Below the pieces are notes generated by a model. The model was not told the DNA's origin and did no database searches. It was given only the letters and a program-made list of their open reading frames with translations. Position numbers and translations under genes: made by a program. 64,000 nucleotides of DNA from Methylobacillus arboreus (GTDB lineage Bacteria > Pseudomonadota > Gammaproteobacteria > Burkholderiales > Methylophilaceae): the NCBI RefSeq assembly GCF_020532725.1, contig NZ_JAJAVC010000003.1, forward strand, positions 1 through 64,000. Reading direction: 5' to 3'. Shown here piece after piece: positions 17,454-25,677 of the stretch (positions are counted from its first letter, which is position 1; every line of letters begins with the position of its first letter).

Positions 17454-18899
17454 ATGAGTAAGAATTCGCGGCGTGATTTTTTGATTAAGGCCGGTTATGG
17501 TTTGGGGGGTATTACATTAAGCGGTCTTCTTCCTGGTGGCGGTATGTTGGCCACGGTTGCCAATGCAGCTACGTTGGGCGATCCGTTGGCTCCAAAGGCA
17601 ACCCATTTCCCAGCCAAGGTAAAGTCAGTAATCTGGCTGCATATGGATGGTGCTCCCAGCACAATTGATTTGTATGATTACAAGCCAGACTTGATAAAGC
17701 TTGCTGGTCAGCCAATTCCGGCCTCTTTCCTCAAGGGGATTAAAACCAGTACTCGGGGTGGGGCAGAAAAGCTATATGTTTCGAACCGTACTTGGAAACA
17801 GCATGGCGAGAGTGGTGCTTGGTTCTCCGATTTGTTGCCTAATTTGGCTCAGCATGCGGACAAGATTGCATTCGTCAAGTCAAGTGTAACTATTGGTGCT
17901 ACACACGATATTTCAATCCTCAAGCTGAACACCGGAGATCTCAATCCTGGACGCCCATCCCTTGGGGCTTGGATACAGTATGCATTAGGGTCAGCTAATT
18001 CAGATTTACCAGCATATGTGGTGCTATATTCTGGAGACAGAGAGCCTACAGGTGGTTCGGTAAACTGGAGCTCGGGCTTCTTGCCCGCCGTATACCAAGG
18101 GACTGCCTTCCGACCAGGTCCTTCACCTATTTTGCATTTGGACCGGCCTGAGTTGATTGCAGAGGCGCAACAGCGAGATAACTTGGATCTTCTGAAGCGT
18201 CTAAATGAGCATCATAGCGGTTTTTATCCAGGTGATACCGAGCTCAAGGCTAGGTTAAATGCCTATGAGTTGGCATACCGCATGGAATCTGCCGCACCTG
18301 AAGCGGTTGATTTAAGTAAAGAATCCGATGCAACAAAAGAGTTGTACGGTCTTAATGAAGAAGCCACCCGGGATTATGGAACCAATATGTTGCGGGCGCG
18401 CCGTTTGGTTGAACGTGGTGTGCGATTCATCCAAGTAGTGTCTGGGCCAGCAATAGGTGCAGGGGATAGGCGAAATTGGGATGCCCACCAGGATTTGGAA
18501 GATAACCATGGTGCTCATGCCAAGGCGGTAGACAAGCCTATTGCCGGCCTACTGGCTGACCTCAAGGCCCGAGGCTTGTTGGATTCCACGTTGATTGTGT
18601 GGGCGTCGGAATTTGGCCGCACTTCTTATGGTGAAAGTGGTACTGGGCGCGACCATAACCCATGGGGTTATACCCAATGGTTGGCAGGCGGTGGCATCAA
18701 GGCTGGCACTACATTTGGTCAGACAGATGAAGTTGGCTTGCAGGCAGTGGGTGATCAAACCATGGATACCTATGATCTGCACGCGACCGTACTCCAACTG
18801 CTCGGTTTGGATCACCTCAAAACTACTTTCCTTCACAACGGACGCTCTGAGCGCCCAACAGTAGTCTACGGTCAGGTGATCAAGGAACTGCTGGTCTAA
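17454..18899 (+). CDS. Tat-exported DUF1501 protein (alkaline phosphatase/sulfatase-like fold)
   Basis: A 481-residue DUF1501 protein. The N-terminus SKNSRRDFLIKAG is a twin-arginine signal, so it is exported folded, likely with bound metal. Family blocks are HMDGAPSTIDLYDYKP (about 63-78), LGAWIQYALG, WDAHQDLEDNHGAHAKAVD, the WASEFGRTSYG strand, GRDHNPWGYTQW and TYDLHATVLQLLGLDH. DUF1501 belongs to the alkaline phosphatase-like superfamily with sulfatases, but no biochemical role is established. It is paired with the upstream DUF1549/DUF1553 gene as in Planctomycetes, where the two are routinely adjacent, and the pair ends at a strong terminator. Confidence 0.88.
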   Translation: MSKNSRRDFLIKAGYGLGGITLSGLLPGGGMLATVANAATLGDPLAPKATHFPAKVKSVIWLHMDGAPSTIDLYDYKPDLIKLAGQPIPASFLKGIKTSTRGGAEKLYVSNRTWKQHGESGAWFSDLLPNLAQHADKIAFVKSSVTIGATHDISILKLNTGDLNPGRPSLGAWIQYALGSANSDLPAYVVLYSGDREPTGGSVNWSSGFLPAVYQGTAFRPGPSPILHLDRPELIAEAQQRDNLDLLKRLNEHHSGFYPGDTELKARLNAYELAYRMESAAPEAVDLSKESDATKELYGLNEEATRDYGTNMLRARRLVERGVRFIQVVSGPAIGAGDRRNWDAHQDLEDNHGAHAKAVDKPIAGLLADLKARGLLDSTLIVWASEFGRTSYGESGTGRDHNPWGYTQWLAGGGIKAGTTFGQTDEVGLQAVGDQTMDTYDLHATVLQLLGLDHLKTTFLHNGRSERPTVVYGQVIKELLV

Positions 18900-18929
18900 T
18901 TAATTTTATTAATTAAGGTCTTGTAAGTA

Positions 18930-18980
18930 GCGCGAGCTAATACTAGTTTTTTCCTAGGTTAGGCTCGCGCAGTTTTTTTA
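18930..18980 (+). terminator. Rho-independent terminator after the DUF1501 gene
   Basis: The stem GCGCGAGCT / GGCTCGCGC (18930-18938 with 18962-18970, one G-T pair) is followed by AG and seven T. It separates the DUF1549-DUF1501 pair from the cytochrome/peroxiredoxin group. Confidence 0.8.
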
Positions 18981-19035
18981 ATCCCGGGATTTAGCTTTAG
19001 AAGTGTTTCCGGCAATAGCAGAGCGAAATTTATAA

Positions 19036-19419
19036 ATGCGTAAGTTGTTATTGCCCCTAATAATATTTATGGGGCTTGCGGGATCAGTTGTTGCCGCATT
19101 GGATGAGATTGAGGGAGATTTCATGCAGGACATAGAAGACATACAAAAGAGTATGGCTTCTAACATTTCTCTTCAGGATGCAGCTACTGCAAGATCAGAA
19201 GCAGTAGAGTTGGAGGCAATGTTTAAGGATGTCGAAGACTTTTATGTGAGGAAAGGCGATGCTGCTGATGCCGTTGATTGGTCTAAGGACAGTCGTACCT
19301 ACCTTACGGAAATTGTAAAGGCGCTGGATGCCAAAAACTTTGATGTTGCTTCCGAGTCTGCCGTCGCACTAGCCAAAACCTGCAAGGCTTGCCACAAGAT
19401 ATACAAAACTGACGATTAA
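19036..19419 (+). CDS. Small periplasmic cytochrome c'-like monohaem protein
   Basis: A 127-residue exported protein: signal peptide 1-20 (LLLPLIIFMGLAGSVVA), an all-helical mature part, and a C-terminal haem site CKACH about ten residues from the end. A C-terminal CxxCH after a four-helix bundle is the layout of cytochrome c'/c-556. It is related in layout to the genes at 21843 and 32400. No Shine-Dalgarno precedes the ATG; a GG-N10-GC sequence (CGGCAATAGCAGAGCG, 19010-19025) is so close that a transcript would start about at the ATG, so it is not called as a promoter. First gene of a five-gene co-directional run. Confidence 0.8.
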   Translation: MRKLLLPLIIFMGLAGSVVAALDEIEGDFMQDIEDIQKSMASNISLQDAATARSEAVELEAMFKDVEDFYVRKGDAADAVDWSKDSRTYLTEIVKALDAKNFDVASESAVALAKTCKACHKIYKTDD

Positions 19420-19444
19420 TTCTCAAAACTTATCCGGAACTTTT

Positions 19445-20047
19445 ATGAAAAAAATTATTGCCAGCAGTTTATGGTTATTGCTTGGACTAGGTAGCATTTC
19501 TGCAAGTGCTGCACTGAAGGAAGGCGATGTTGCTCCTGATTTTCAGGCGCAAGCTTCATTGGATGGCAAGAGCTTCAATTTTTCTCTCAAGGAGGCGCTG
19601 AAAAAGGGGCCGGTTGTCGTGTATTTCTACCCTTCAGCCTACACTGGTGGATGCAATGTACAAGCACATACGTTTGCTGAAAAGCACGAGCAGTTTGCAG
19701 CTGCAGGGGCTACGATTATTGGGGTGTCGCTTGATAGCATAGAACGTCTCAATGAGTTTTCTGCCGATCCCGATTATTGTGCTGGTAAATTCCCTGTTGC
19801 CTCTGATGCCGGAGGCAAGATTGCCAAAGCATATGAGCTGAATGTTCGTGAAGCATCCCCTGGTAGAAAAGATACAAGAGGCAAGGAAATAGATCACGGA
19901 TTCGCTGAGCGTACCACTTTCATCATTAAGACCGACGGCAAGATTGGTAACACTGTCGGAGGTATTGCACCTGCAGAAAATGTAGAACGTGCGCTGGAGT
20001 CGGTACAGAGTTTGGCTGCCGTGAAGGGCTTGCCTAAAAAGCCTTGA
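19445..20047 (+). CDS. Periplasmic peroxiredoxin (AhpC/TSA, PrxQ/BCP-like)
   Basis: A 200-residue thiol peroxidase with a signal peptide (1-22, LWLLLGLGSISASA), so it acts in the periplasm, unlike the usual cytosolic BCP. The active site is YTGGCNVQAH, with Thr67 and peroxidatic Cys70 (TxxC); a second Cys at 112 (DYCAGKF) may be the resolving one. VYFYPSAYTGGC replaces the common FYP..FTPGCT. It starts 25 bases after the cytochrome gene. With a cytochrome c' on one side and a c4-like dihaem on the other, it likely protects or couples to this periplasmic electron chain. Confidence 0.88.
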   Translation: MKKIIASSLWLLLGLGSISASAALKEGDVAPDFQAQASLDGKSFNFSLKEALKKGPVVVYFYPSAYTGGCNVQAHTFAEKHEQFAAAGATIIGVSLDSIERLNEFSADPDYCAGKFPVASDAGGKIAKAYELNVREASPGRKDTRGKEIDHGFAERTTFIIKTDGKIGNTVGGIAPAENVERALESVQSLAAVKGLPKKP

Positions 20048-20075
20048 TGAATTTCAGGAGAAGTAGGTAGGTCAC

Positions 20076-20729
20076 GTGATATTTAGGTTTTGTGTAGTTT
20101 TTTTTGGCTTATCGCTTACATTCTCTCATTTTGTGCAGGCAGATTCTCAAGATGAATATGAGCTTCTTGACCGCATTGGTTCGGGGAATTCAGAGGCAGG
20201 AAAAATAAAATCCCGGGAAGAGCTGTGTCAAGGATGCCATGGGGAGATAGGCAATAGCAGCAGTGCTGAATATCCACGCCTTGCTGGACAGTATGCGGAT
20301 TACATCATCAAGCAATTCCGGGATTTTCGTTCAGGAGCCCGTCAGCATCATGTGATGAATGCTGTCGCAAGCAGTATTTCCGATGAGGATTTAACCGATA
20401 TTGCGGCTTATTTTGCTAGCCGGGAGAGAGTGCGCGCTCAGCAAAGAAAAGCCATTGAAGTTGCTGAAAAGATTTATTCCAATGGAGATATGAGGCGTGC
20501 CCTTATTGCATGTTCTAGCTGTCATGGCTCCTCAGGGCAAGGTAGCTACGCAGGGGAGGAAAGTGTTCCTACGATTGGCGGGCAGCACAAACTCTACTTG
20601 CGCGAGCAACTTTTGAAATGGCGTTCGGGAGATCGGGCTAATAGTCCGGGTGGCGTAATGAATATGGTGGCGAAATTGCTTAAGGATGAAGAAATTGAAG
20701 CCTTGGCTGAATATATATCTTCGATGTAA
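20076..20729 (+). CDS. Dihaem cytochrome c4-like protein
   Basis: A 217-residue exported dihaem cytochrome. It has a signal peptide (1-22), a first haem site CQGCH (about residue 52) with RLAGQYADYIIKQFRDF and distal Met in HHVMNAVA, then a second site CSSCH (about 147) with TIGGQHKLYLREQLLKW and Met in GGVMNMVA. Two tandem class I domains with LAGQ/IGGQ motifs are typical of cytochrome c4, which shuttles electrons to oxidases or peroxidases. Translation appears to start at GTG 20076. It is third in the 19036-22337 group. Confidence 0.9.
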   Translation: MIFRFCVVFFGLSLTFSHFVQADSQDEYELLDRIGSGNSEAGKIKSREELCQGCHGEIGNSSSAEYPRLAGQYADYIIKQFRDFRSGARQHHVMNAVASSISDEDLTDIAAYFASRERVRAQQRKAIEVAEKIYSNGDMRRALIACSSCHGSSGQGSYAGEESVPTIGGQHKLYLREQLLKWRSGDRANSPGGVMNMVAKLLKDEEIEALAEYISSM

Positions 20730-20797
20730 CGGTATGAATCAATTATTGGTTTTGTGTCGTTGTGTCGGATGCAGATTAATGCAAGAGGAGAGAAATA

Positions 20798-21790
20798 ATG
20801 CAATTTAATTTCGCTGTAAAGCAACAATGGTTGAGAGCATTGTTAATGGCTGGAACTGTAGTGACGGCTGTCACTATAGGGACTGATGCATGGGCGGATG
20901 ATGATCCAGTAACACCTGCTATTCCCGGGGTTGTGGCAGGGGGAGTGAAGATAAGCTTGATTAAGGATGGCTTTACAGGTACAGAGGGGCCGATTGGCCT
21001 TCCAGATGGCAGCTTGATCTTTACCGAGACTCAGGCAAACCGCATTACTCGTATTGATGAAGATGAAAATGTGACCACTTACATTGCGGATAGTAATGGT
21101 GCTAATGGTCTTGCCTTGAGCCCCAGTGGCGAGCTTTATGCGGTGCAGACGTTGAAGCCTCGTGTCGGCATCATTCATCCTGCAGAAAAGACCAAAATCC
21201 TGGCAGAAAAATATAATGGTAAACCTCTTAATCGGCCAAATGACCTTGTGCTAGATAAAAAAGGCGGGGTTTACTTTACCGATCCGGGCATCAATGGACC
21301 TCTGAAGCCGGGGCAATCGCCGACCCAACCAGCAGTTTATTACATTAAGCCGAGCGGAGAATTGTTGCTAATTGATAGCGAAATCAAGCGTCCCAATGGC
21401 ATCCAGCTGAGCCCTGACGAAAAGGTCTTGTATGTTGCCAATACCGCTGGCGAGTATGTGATTGCATTCGATGTGGCAGCAGACGGTTCGGTTAGCAATA
21501 AACGCAATTTTGCCAAGCTGGAAGATGCCTTGCAAACGACTGAAAACGGCCCATCTAGTGGGGCCGATGGGTTGGCTGTGGATTCAGAGGGCAGGTTATA
21601 TGTTGCAGCTAACACCGGTATCCAGGTGTTTACTTCCAAGGGTGAATTTCTGGGCAATATAGTGTTACCCAAGAAAGCACAAAACATTGCTTTTGCAGGT
21701 AAGGACAAGCGTACTTTCTATATTGTCGGGCGTGGGTCTGCTTATAAATTCCCAACCCTTGCGCAAGGGTATACTGGCCGTGCCAAGTAA
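20798..21790 (+). CDS. Exported SMP-30/gluconolactonase-like beta-propeller
   Basis: A 330-residue protein with a signal peptide (about 1-33, ending DAWA-D). The six-bladed propeller has the family metal ligands: Glu in FTGTEGPIGLPDG, Asn in NRPNDLVLDKKGGVYFTDPG, and Asp in SSGADGLAVDSEGRLYVAAN. SMP-30/LRE enzymes hydrolyse lactones (gluconolactone and others) with a divalent metal. Location in the periplasm suggests use on an imported or extracellular lactone or ester. A good binding site (AGAGGAGAG) precedes the ATG. It lies between two cytochrome genes. Confidence 0.88.
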   Translation: MQFNFAVKQQWLRALLMAGTVVTAVTIGTDAWADDDPVTPAIPGVVAGGVKISLIKDGFTGTEGPIGLPDGSLIFTETQANRITRIDEDENVTTYIADSNGANGLALSPSGELYAVQTLKPRVGIIHPAEKTKILAEKYNGKPLNRPNDLVLDKKGGVYFTDPGINGPLKPGQSPTQPAVYYIKPSGELLLIDSEIKRPNGIQLSPDEKVLYVANTAGEYVIAFDVAADGSVSNKRNFAKLEDALQTTENGPSSGADGLAVDSEGRLYVAANTGIQVFTSKGEFLGNIVLPKKAQNIAFAGKDKRTFYIVGRGSAYKFPTLAQGYTGRAK

Positions 21791-21842
21791 AAATAATGAC
21801 ATTTAAATATCCCAAGCGTGCATGATAGCGAGAGGATAGGCT

Positions 21843-22337
21843 ATGAAAGAATGCTTAATGAAGAGCTTTACAAAGTTTGTATTATTGCCATTGCTGGCAA
21901 TTAATCTTGCAGTGATTTCAACCATCGTGATTGCTGCGCCGACGGCCAAACCTGAAAAACTCATCCAGTGGCGCCAATCTGCCTACCGTGTGGCGGAATG
22001 GAATGTTGCTAGGCTAAAGGCAGCGTTGGAGGGGCAGTATGACAAGGATGAAGCAGTCGCAGCAGCCAATGCGCTTGCTGGGATTGCAGACTCTGGGATT
22101 GAGACCCTATTCGTGCCAGGAACGGAACAAGGCAAAGGATGGCATGAAACAAGTGCTAAGCCTGAGGTTTTTAAGGATAGCAAACGGTTTGCTGAGCTGT
22201 CACTCAGTTTCAGCAAGGAGGCTGCAGAGCTGGCAAAAATTGTTCCCACGGCAGATTCCTCTGCGGTGAAAGCTCAATTTGGCAAAGTAACTCGTACATG
22301 CAAAACTTGCCATGATGCCTTCAAGGGCAAAGACTAA
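21843..22337 (+). CDS. Cytochrome c'-like monohaem protein
   Basis: A 164-residue exported protein: signal peptide to about residue 31 (ending VIAAP), then a four-helix bundle beginning LIQWRQSAYRVAEWNVARLKAAL, and a C-terminal haem site CKTCHDAF. This is the pfam cytochrome c' arrangement with a five-coordinate haem expected. It resembles the product at 32400 (RYRQSVFNVIGRNFNAL, CKGCHDDF). Such proteins bind NO and CO or carry electrons; which applies here is unknown. An internal Met at residue 6 is an alternative start. A hairpin follows 17 bases downstream. Confidence 0.88.
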   Translation: MKECLMKSFTKFVLLPLLAINLAVISTIVIAAPTAKPEKLIQWRQSAYRVAEWNVARLKAALEGQYDKDEAVAAANALAGIADSGIETLFVPGTEQGKGWHETSAKPEVFKDSKRFAELSLSFSKEAAELAKIVPTADSSAVKAQFGKVTRTCKTCHDAFKGKD

Positions 22338-22353
22338 TTAATCATCCAATAAA

Positions 22354-22382
22354 ACATCAGCGTAATGACTTTACGCTGATGT
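22354..22382 (+). terminator. Perfect 12-bp hairpin after the cytochrome group
   Basis: ACATCAGCGTAA / TTACGCTGATGT (22354-22365 with 22371-22382) with a 5-base loop. The T tract is poor, so it may act on both strands between the convergent cytochrome and oxygenase genes. Confidence 0.6.
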
Positions 22383-22484
22383 TACTTAAAATTGCACGAT
22401 ATCTTTCCTCTAGCTTCAATCGATCAAGACCGTTTTATTAAGCAAGCCAGGTAACCAGATAAGAATTGCTAATATCTTTATCGA

Positions 22485-23099
22485 TCAGTCCTTGACTGCG
22501 ATAAAAGTCTGAATAATGTACTTGGCGTTGGATTCTGGCATATGTCCGCAATGCATGTAATTCCATCCTGTTGGGAATAACACAAGATAGCCCGCTTTGG
22601 GAGAAATCTTTATCCCTTGATGGAAAAACTCGGTTTCTCCGCCTTTCCCCACATCATTCAAATACAAAACCATAGCTACTACCCTATTCCCGTTATGCTT
22701 TCCCACTGAGTCAGCGTGCCAACGAAAATAGCCTTCATTTTTCGGATACATTTGAATTTTATATCCAGTGACCTGCAAATCGAATGACTGTAAAACTGGA
22801 CTTTTTGATAGGTAGTGAGACATGCAGGCTTCAATCTTTAGATGAATGGCCTGAAAAATATCCTGCCAAATACCTTTATTGAGTATTTCCAAATCCCAAG
22901 AGCTCTTGGTTTCCTCTTCATAGGAACCATTTCCAGCTGCCCCGGCTATTTTCCCTCGCCATTTGCTTTCATCTTGATCGAAAAGATCGACGACGGAACG
23001 GCATAGCTCTTTATCCAGTGCTTGGTAGACTACAACGAAATCTTGATCGTAAACGACATTGGCTGGTGAATAGCTAATAGTGCTTTGTGAGGTTTCCAT
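22485..23099 (-). CDS. 2-oxoglutarate/Fe(II)-dependent oxygenase (prolyl 4-hydroxylase type)
   Basis: About 204 residues. The C-terminal double-stranded beta-helix shows the Fe(II) triad: His and Asp in FRWHADSVG, a distal His in NYMHCGHMP, and a Lys/Arg-type 2-oxoglutarate anchor near KYIIQTF. MVLYLNDVGKGGETEFF is typical of P4H-like (PiuC-related) oxygenases, which often accompany TonB receptors. Start: the frame opens at 23210, but the segment upstream of Met at 23099 looks non-globular (NTLKLFLLISIQY); neither start has a clear ribosome site. No signal peptide is seen from 23099. Substrate unknown. Confidence 0.8.
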   Translation of the reverse strand: METSQSTISYSPANVVYDQDFVVVYQALDKELCRSVVDLFDQDESKWRGKIAGAAGNGSYEEETKSSWDLEILNKGIWQDIFQAIHLKIEACMSHYLSKSPVLQSFDLQVTGYKIQMYPKNEGYFRWHADSVGKHNGNRVVAMVLYLNDVGKGGETEFFHQGIKISPKAGYLVLFPTGWNYMHCGHMPESNAKYIIQTFIAVKD

Positions 23100-23641
23100 A
23101 TATTGAATACTGATAAGCAGAAATAATTTTAATGTATTGTAAAAATAAAATGCCGATATTAATAAGTCTAAGCAAGTTTCGTTCTTACACCCATCTAGTA
23201 GCACTTCCATCTTTGAATTTCATCTACAAAAGGTTCCATAAAAGAAAAGAAATGCCTGCTCGGATCAATGCTGACTCAATTCCTGGAAAAAACTAGCGTG
23301 CTTTAGCTTTGCTCAGGTGTTTTGCTTGGCAATTAAATGTACATGCGAATCTAAATGTGAACTCATTTAGGTCAACAGGAATTGCGCTTGGCAAAAAAGT
23401 GATGTGAATACAACAGTACTGTTTGTGGCTGGTTTCATTTGCAACATGTTATGTGATTCAAGAATGCGAAGATGAGTTCTTGGCTTCTTTATACTCTTTA
23501 AAAACATAAATATATCAATGCCTTGTATTTTTTATGTAGAAGGCGTTTTGAAAAAAACAAAGTGCTATATCTGGTGTGTAATTTGCTGAATATCCAAGGT
23601 TAATTAAGCGTGATTTTTAAATAACCTTCAAGGGAGACAAT
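23100..23641. other. AT-rich divergent intergenic region
   Basis: About 540 bases between the oxygenase gene (minus) and the MBL gene (plus). It holds one good sigma-54-form site for the MBL gene. For the oxygenase only a poor GG-N10-GC match (AGGAATTGAGTCAGCA, minus, 23269-23284) is present and is not called. No RNA gene or repeat is visible. Confidence 0.5.
23572..23587 (+). promoter_or_regulatory. Candidate sigma-54 promoter of the MBL-fold hydrolase gene
   Basis: TGGTGTGTAATTTGCT: TGG at -24 and an exact TTGCT at -12, GG-N10-GC, oriented towards the gene and 55 bases from its ATG. Confidence 0.6.
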
Positions 23642-25132
23642 ATGTCAGCTTATTTCCACTCGATTAACTGGAAAAATGCAATAGCACTGCCAACCGTACT
23701 TTTTTCATTGGGCCTGATTCCAACCTATTGCTTGGCTGCGGGTACGCTGCAGGAAGCGAGTGATGCGCTTGGTGCCAGCAAAATTCAATCCATTGCATTC
23801 ACTGGTACTGGGCGCTGGTATCAGTTTGGCCAAGCACCCAATCCCAAGTCTCCATGGCCGCCATTTGATGTTAGCAGCTATAACGCTGCCATTAATTACG
23901 ACCAGTCCGCTGCTAGAGTTCAAATTACGCGTAAGCAAGTTGTGGAATCAGGCCGTGTCAGGCCTGCCCCCGTCGAGCAGAAACCGGATCAATATGTGAG
24001 CGGTAAGGTGGCTTGGAATCTGGCGACTCCACCTGGGGGCAATGCGCCTACAGTACAACCACAGCCACTACAGATCGAGGAACGCACGGCCGAAATCTGG
24101 GCAACGCCACAAGGGTTTCTGAAAGCTGCGGCAGCCCATAATGCTGTTTCGGAGTCATATAAGGGCGGCTCCAAGGTGACCTTCAGCGTGGGTAAAAATC
24201 GTTACGTAGGCACGATCAATGCAAAGAACCAAGTAGAGCGCGTGCAAACGTGGATTGATAACCCTGTGTTGGGCGATACGGAAATTGATTACGCCTATTC
24301 TGATTATAAAGATTTCAACGGAATTTCTTTCCCAACGCATATTACACGTAAGCAGGGCGGCTATCCGGTGCTTGACCTCAAGGTCTCGTCTGTAACGGCA
24401 AACCCTAATGTGCAGATTGACGTGCCTGCAGAGGCCAGCAATGCTCCGGCTATTACTGTAACTTCAGAAGAGCTCGCACCTGGAGTTTACTACCTCAGAG
24501 GCGGTACGCATCATAGTGTGTTAATTGACCAGAAGGATCATTTGGTTATTGTAGAAGGCCCTCTGAATGAGGCGCGGTCAGAGGCAGTAATTGCCAAGGC
24601 CAAGGAGCTAGTACCCAATAAGCCTATACGTTACTTGGTCAACACTCATCATCATTTTGATCATTCTGGTGGTGTGCGCACTTTCGCTGCAGAGGGCGCT
24701 ACTATCGTTACCCATCAGGATAATAAGCCATATTACGAAAAAGTCTGGGCAAACAAACATACAATCAGTCCTGATCGCTTAGCGCAATCAAACAAGCCGG
24801 CTAAATTTTCTGCATTCTCCGATAAGCATGTGCTGACAGATGGTCAACGTACGATTGAGGTACATGCCATCAAGAATAGCGGTCACAATGATGCATTTGT
24901 CTTGGTGTATCTACCTGCAGAAAAGATACTTGTGGAAGCCGATGCTTACACACCATTGGCGGCTGGTGTTCCGGCTCCAGCGAGTATTAACCCATACTCA
25001 GTGAACTTGTATGACAATATCAAGCGTTTGAAGCTAGATGTAGACAAGATTGCGGCCTTGCATGGTCCTGGTGTAGTTAATTTGGGCGATCTGGAAGCAT
25101 TTGTTGGAAAGTCCCAGAGTGCAAGTAACTAA
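23642..25132 (+). CDS. Exported metallo-beta-lactamase-fold hydrolase
   Basis: A 496-residue exported protein. The signal peptide covers about 1-33 (ending YCLAAG). Residues about 40-270 form a beta-rich N-terminal domain of unknown function. The C-terminal half is an MBL domain with TSEELAPGVYYLRGGTHHSVLI, the zinc site NTHHHFDHSGG (about 334-344), a later His in SGHNDAFVLV and an Asp in LVEADAYTP. MBL-fold enzymes hydrolyse esters, lactones, thioesters, sulfate esters and more. A GGGAGA binding site precedes ATG 23642. It is monocistronic, ended by a strong terminator and preceded by a sigma-54-form promoter. Confidence 0.87.
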   Translation: MSAYFHSINWKNAIALPTVLFSLGLIPTYCLAAGTLQEASDALGASKIQSIAFTGTGRWYQFGQAPNPKSPWPPFDVSSYNAAINYDQSAARVQITRKQVVESGRVRPAPVEQKPDQYVSGKVAWNLATPPGGNAPTVQPQPLQIEERTAEIWATPQGFLKAAAAHNAVSESYKGGSKVTFSVGKNRYVGTINAKNQVERVQTWIDNPVLGDTEIDYAYSDYKDFNGISFPTHITRKQGGYPVLDLKVSSVTANPNVQIDVPAEASNAPAITVTSEELAPGVYYLRGGTHHSVLIDQKDHLVIVEGPLNEARSEAVIAKAKELVPNKPIRYLVNTHHHFDHSGGVRTFAAEGATIVTHQDNKPYYEKVWANKHTISPDRLAQSNKPAKFSAFSDKHVLTDGQRTIEVHAIKNSGHNDAFVLVYLPAEKILVEADAYTPLAAGVPAPASINPYSVNLYDNIKRLKLDVDKIAALHGPGVVNLGDLEAFVGKSQSASN

Positions 25133-25157
25133 CCTTTAGTTCTCTCTCAAGATTATG

Positions 25158-25183
25158 AAAAAGGCCCTTAAAGGGCCTTTTTT
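25158..25183 (+). terminator. Rho-independent terminator after the MBL gene
   Basis: AAAAAGGCCC / GGGCCTTTTT stem (25158-25167 with 25173-25182), 5-base loop, T run. It serves the MBL gene. Confidence 0.85.
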
Positions 25184-25217
25184 ATGTGCTCGTTTTACCA
25201 TAATACGCGGTTTGAAA

Positions 25218-25568
25218 TTATTTGAATTTTTCACTGGCAGTTTTTGCATCTTCCACAATTTGATTGTTAGCTTCCTGTATGGCTAATTGCTCATTCCTCG
25301 CTTGGTTGTTAATTGCTTGTATATCGGCATTAGCTTCTTCTACTATACAATCCAGGTACGGTTTTACTTGTTCCCGATAGGCATTCACAGCGCTTACACT
25401 TTTGTTATAGGCATCTTCATTATTTAAGTCTAAGGCAGGCGCGATTGGGCGAGGGCCGCATTTGGCTGATGCCCATTTTCCATCTGCCAAGGTACCGGCT
25501 TCGGCAATATGATTAAAGCTGTAAACAGATATAGCCGAAATAGCAACGAGTTTGCAGAGGATGTTCAT
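25218..25568 (-). CDS. Small exported Ala/Asn/Gln-rich protein, unknown
   Basis: 116 residues when started at ATG 25568: a signal peptide (about 1-24, CKLVAISAISVYSFNHIAEA), then a short region with two Cys (AKCGPRP, LDCIVEE) and a long, probably helical C-terminus rich in Ala, Asn, Gln and Glu. A longer frame to 25661 exists but would bury the signal peptide and run past the sigma-54-form site. No family was recognised. It has its own candidate sigma-54 promoter, so it may be a small accessory of the periplasmic system, next to the TonB receptors. Confidence 0.65.
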   Translation of the reverse strand: MNILCKLVAISAISVYSFNHIAEAGTLADGKWASAKCGPRPIAPALDLNNEDAYNKSVSAVNAYREQVKPYLDCIVEEANADIQAINNQARNEQLAIQEANNQIVEDAKTASEKFK

Positions 25569-25596
25569 AAAACTACCGATATGATGATTTCTAACA

Positions 25597-25612
25597 AGCA
25601 TAGTTAAATCCA
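25597..25612 (-). promoter_or_regulatory. Candidate sigma-54 promoter of the small exported protein
   Basis: Minus strand TGGATTTAACTATGCT: TGG-N9-TGC form with correct spacing, -24 half weaker than the others. It lies 29 bases upstream of ATG 25568, which would give a leader of about 19 bases. Confidence 0.45.
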
Positions 25613-25631
25613 ATATAAATATTAAGAAGAA

Positions 25632-25659
25632 GGACCTTGGAAGTATATTACCAAGGTCC
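25632..25659 (-). terminator. Hairpin terminator of TonB receptor 1
   Basis: GGACCTTGG / CCAAGGTCC stem (25632-25640 with 25651-25659), 10-base loop, followed on the minus strand by a T-rich stretch (TTCTTCTT). It lies 18 bases past the receptor stop codon. Confidence 0.6.
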
Positions 25660-25677
25660 ATAAGAGAAAAATCTGTT

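Noticed and set aside
19010-19025. GG-N10-GC before the first cytochrome c'-like gene
   Set aside because: The -12 half is AGAGC, and the start would fall on the ATG itself, needing a leaderless message.
23269-23284. Sigma-54-like match upstream of the 2OG oxygenase
   Set aside because: AGGAATTGAGTCAGCA has neither the TGGCA nor the TTGC half.
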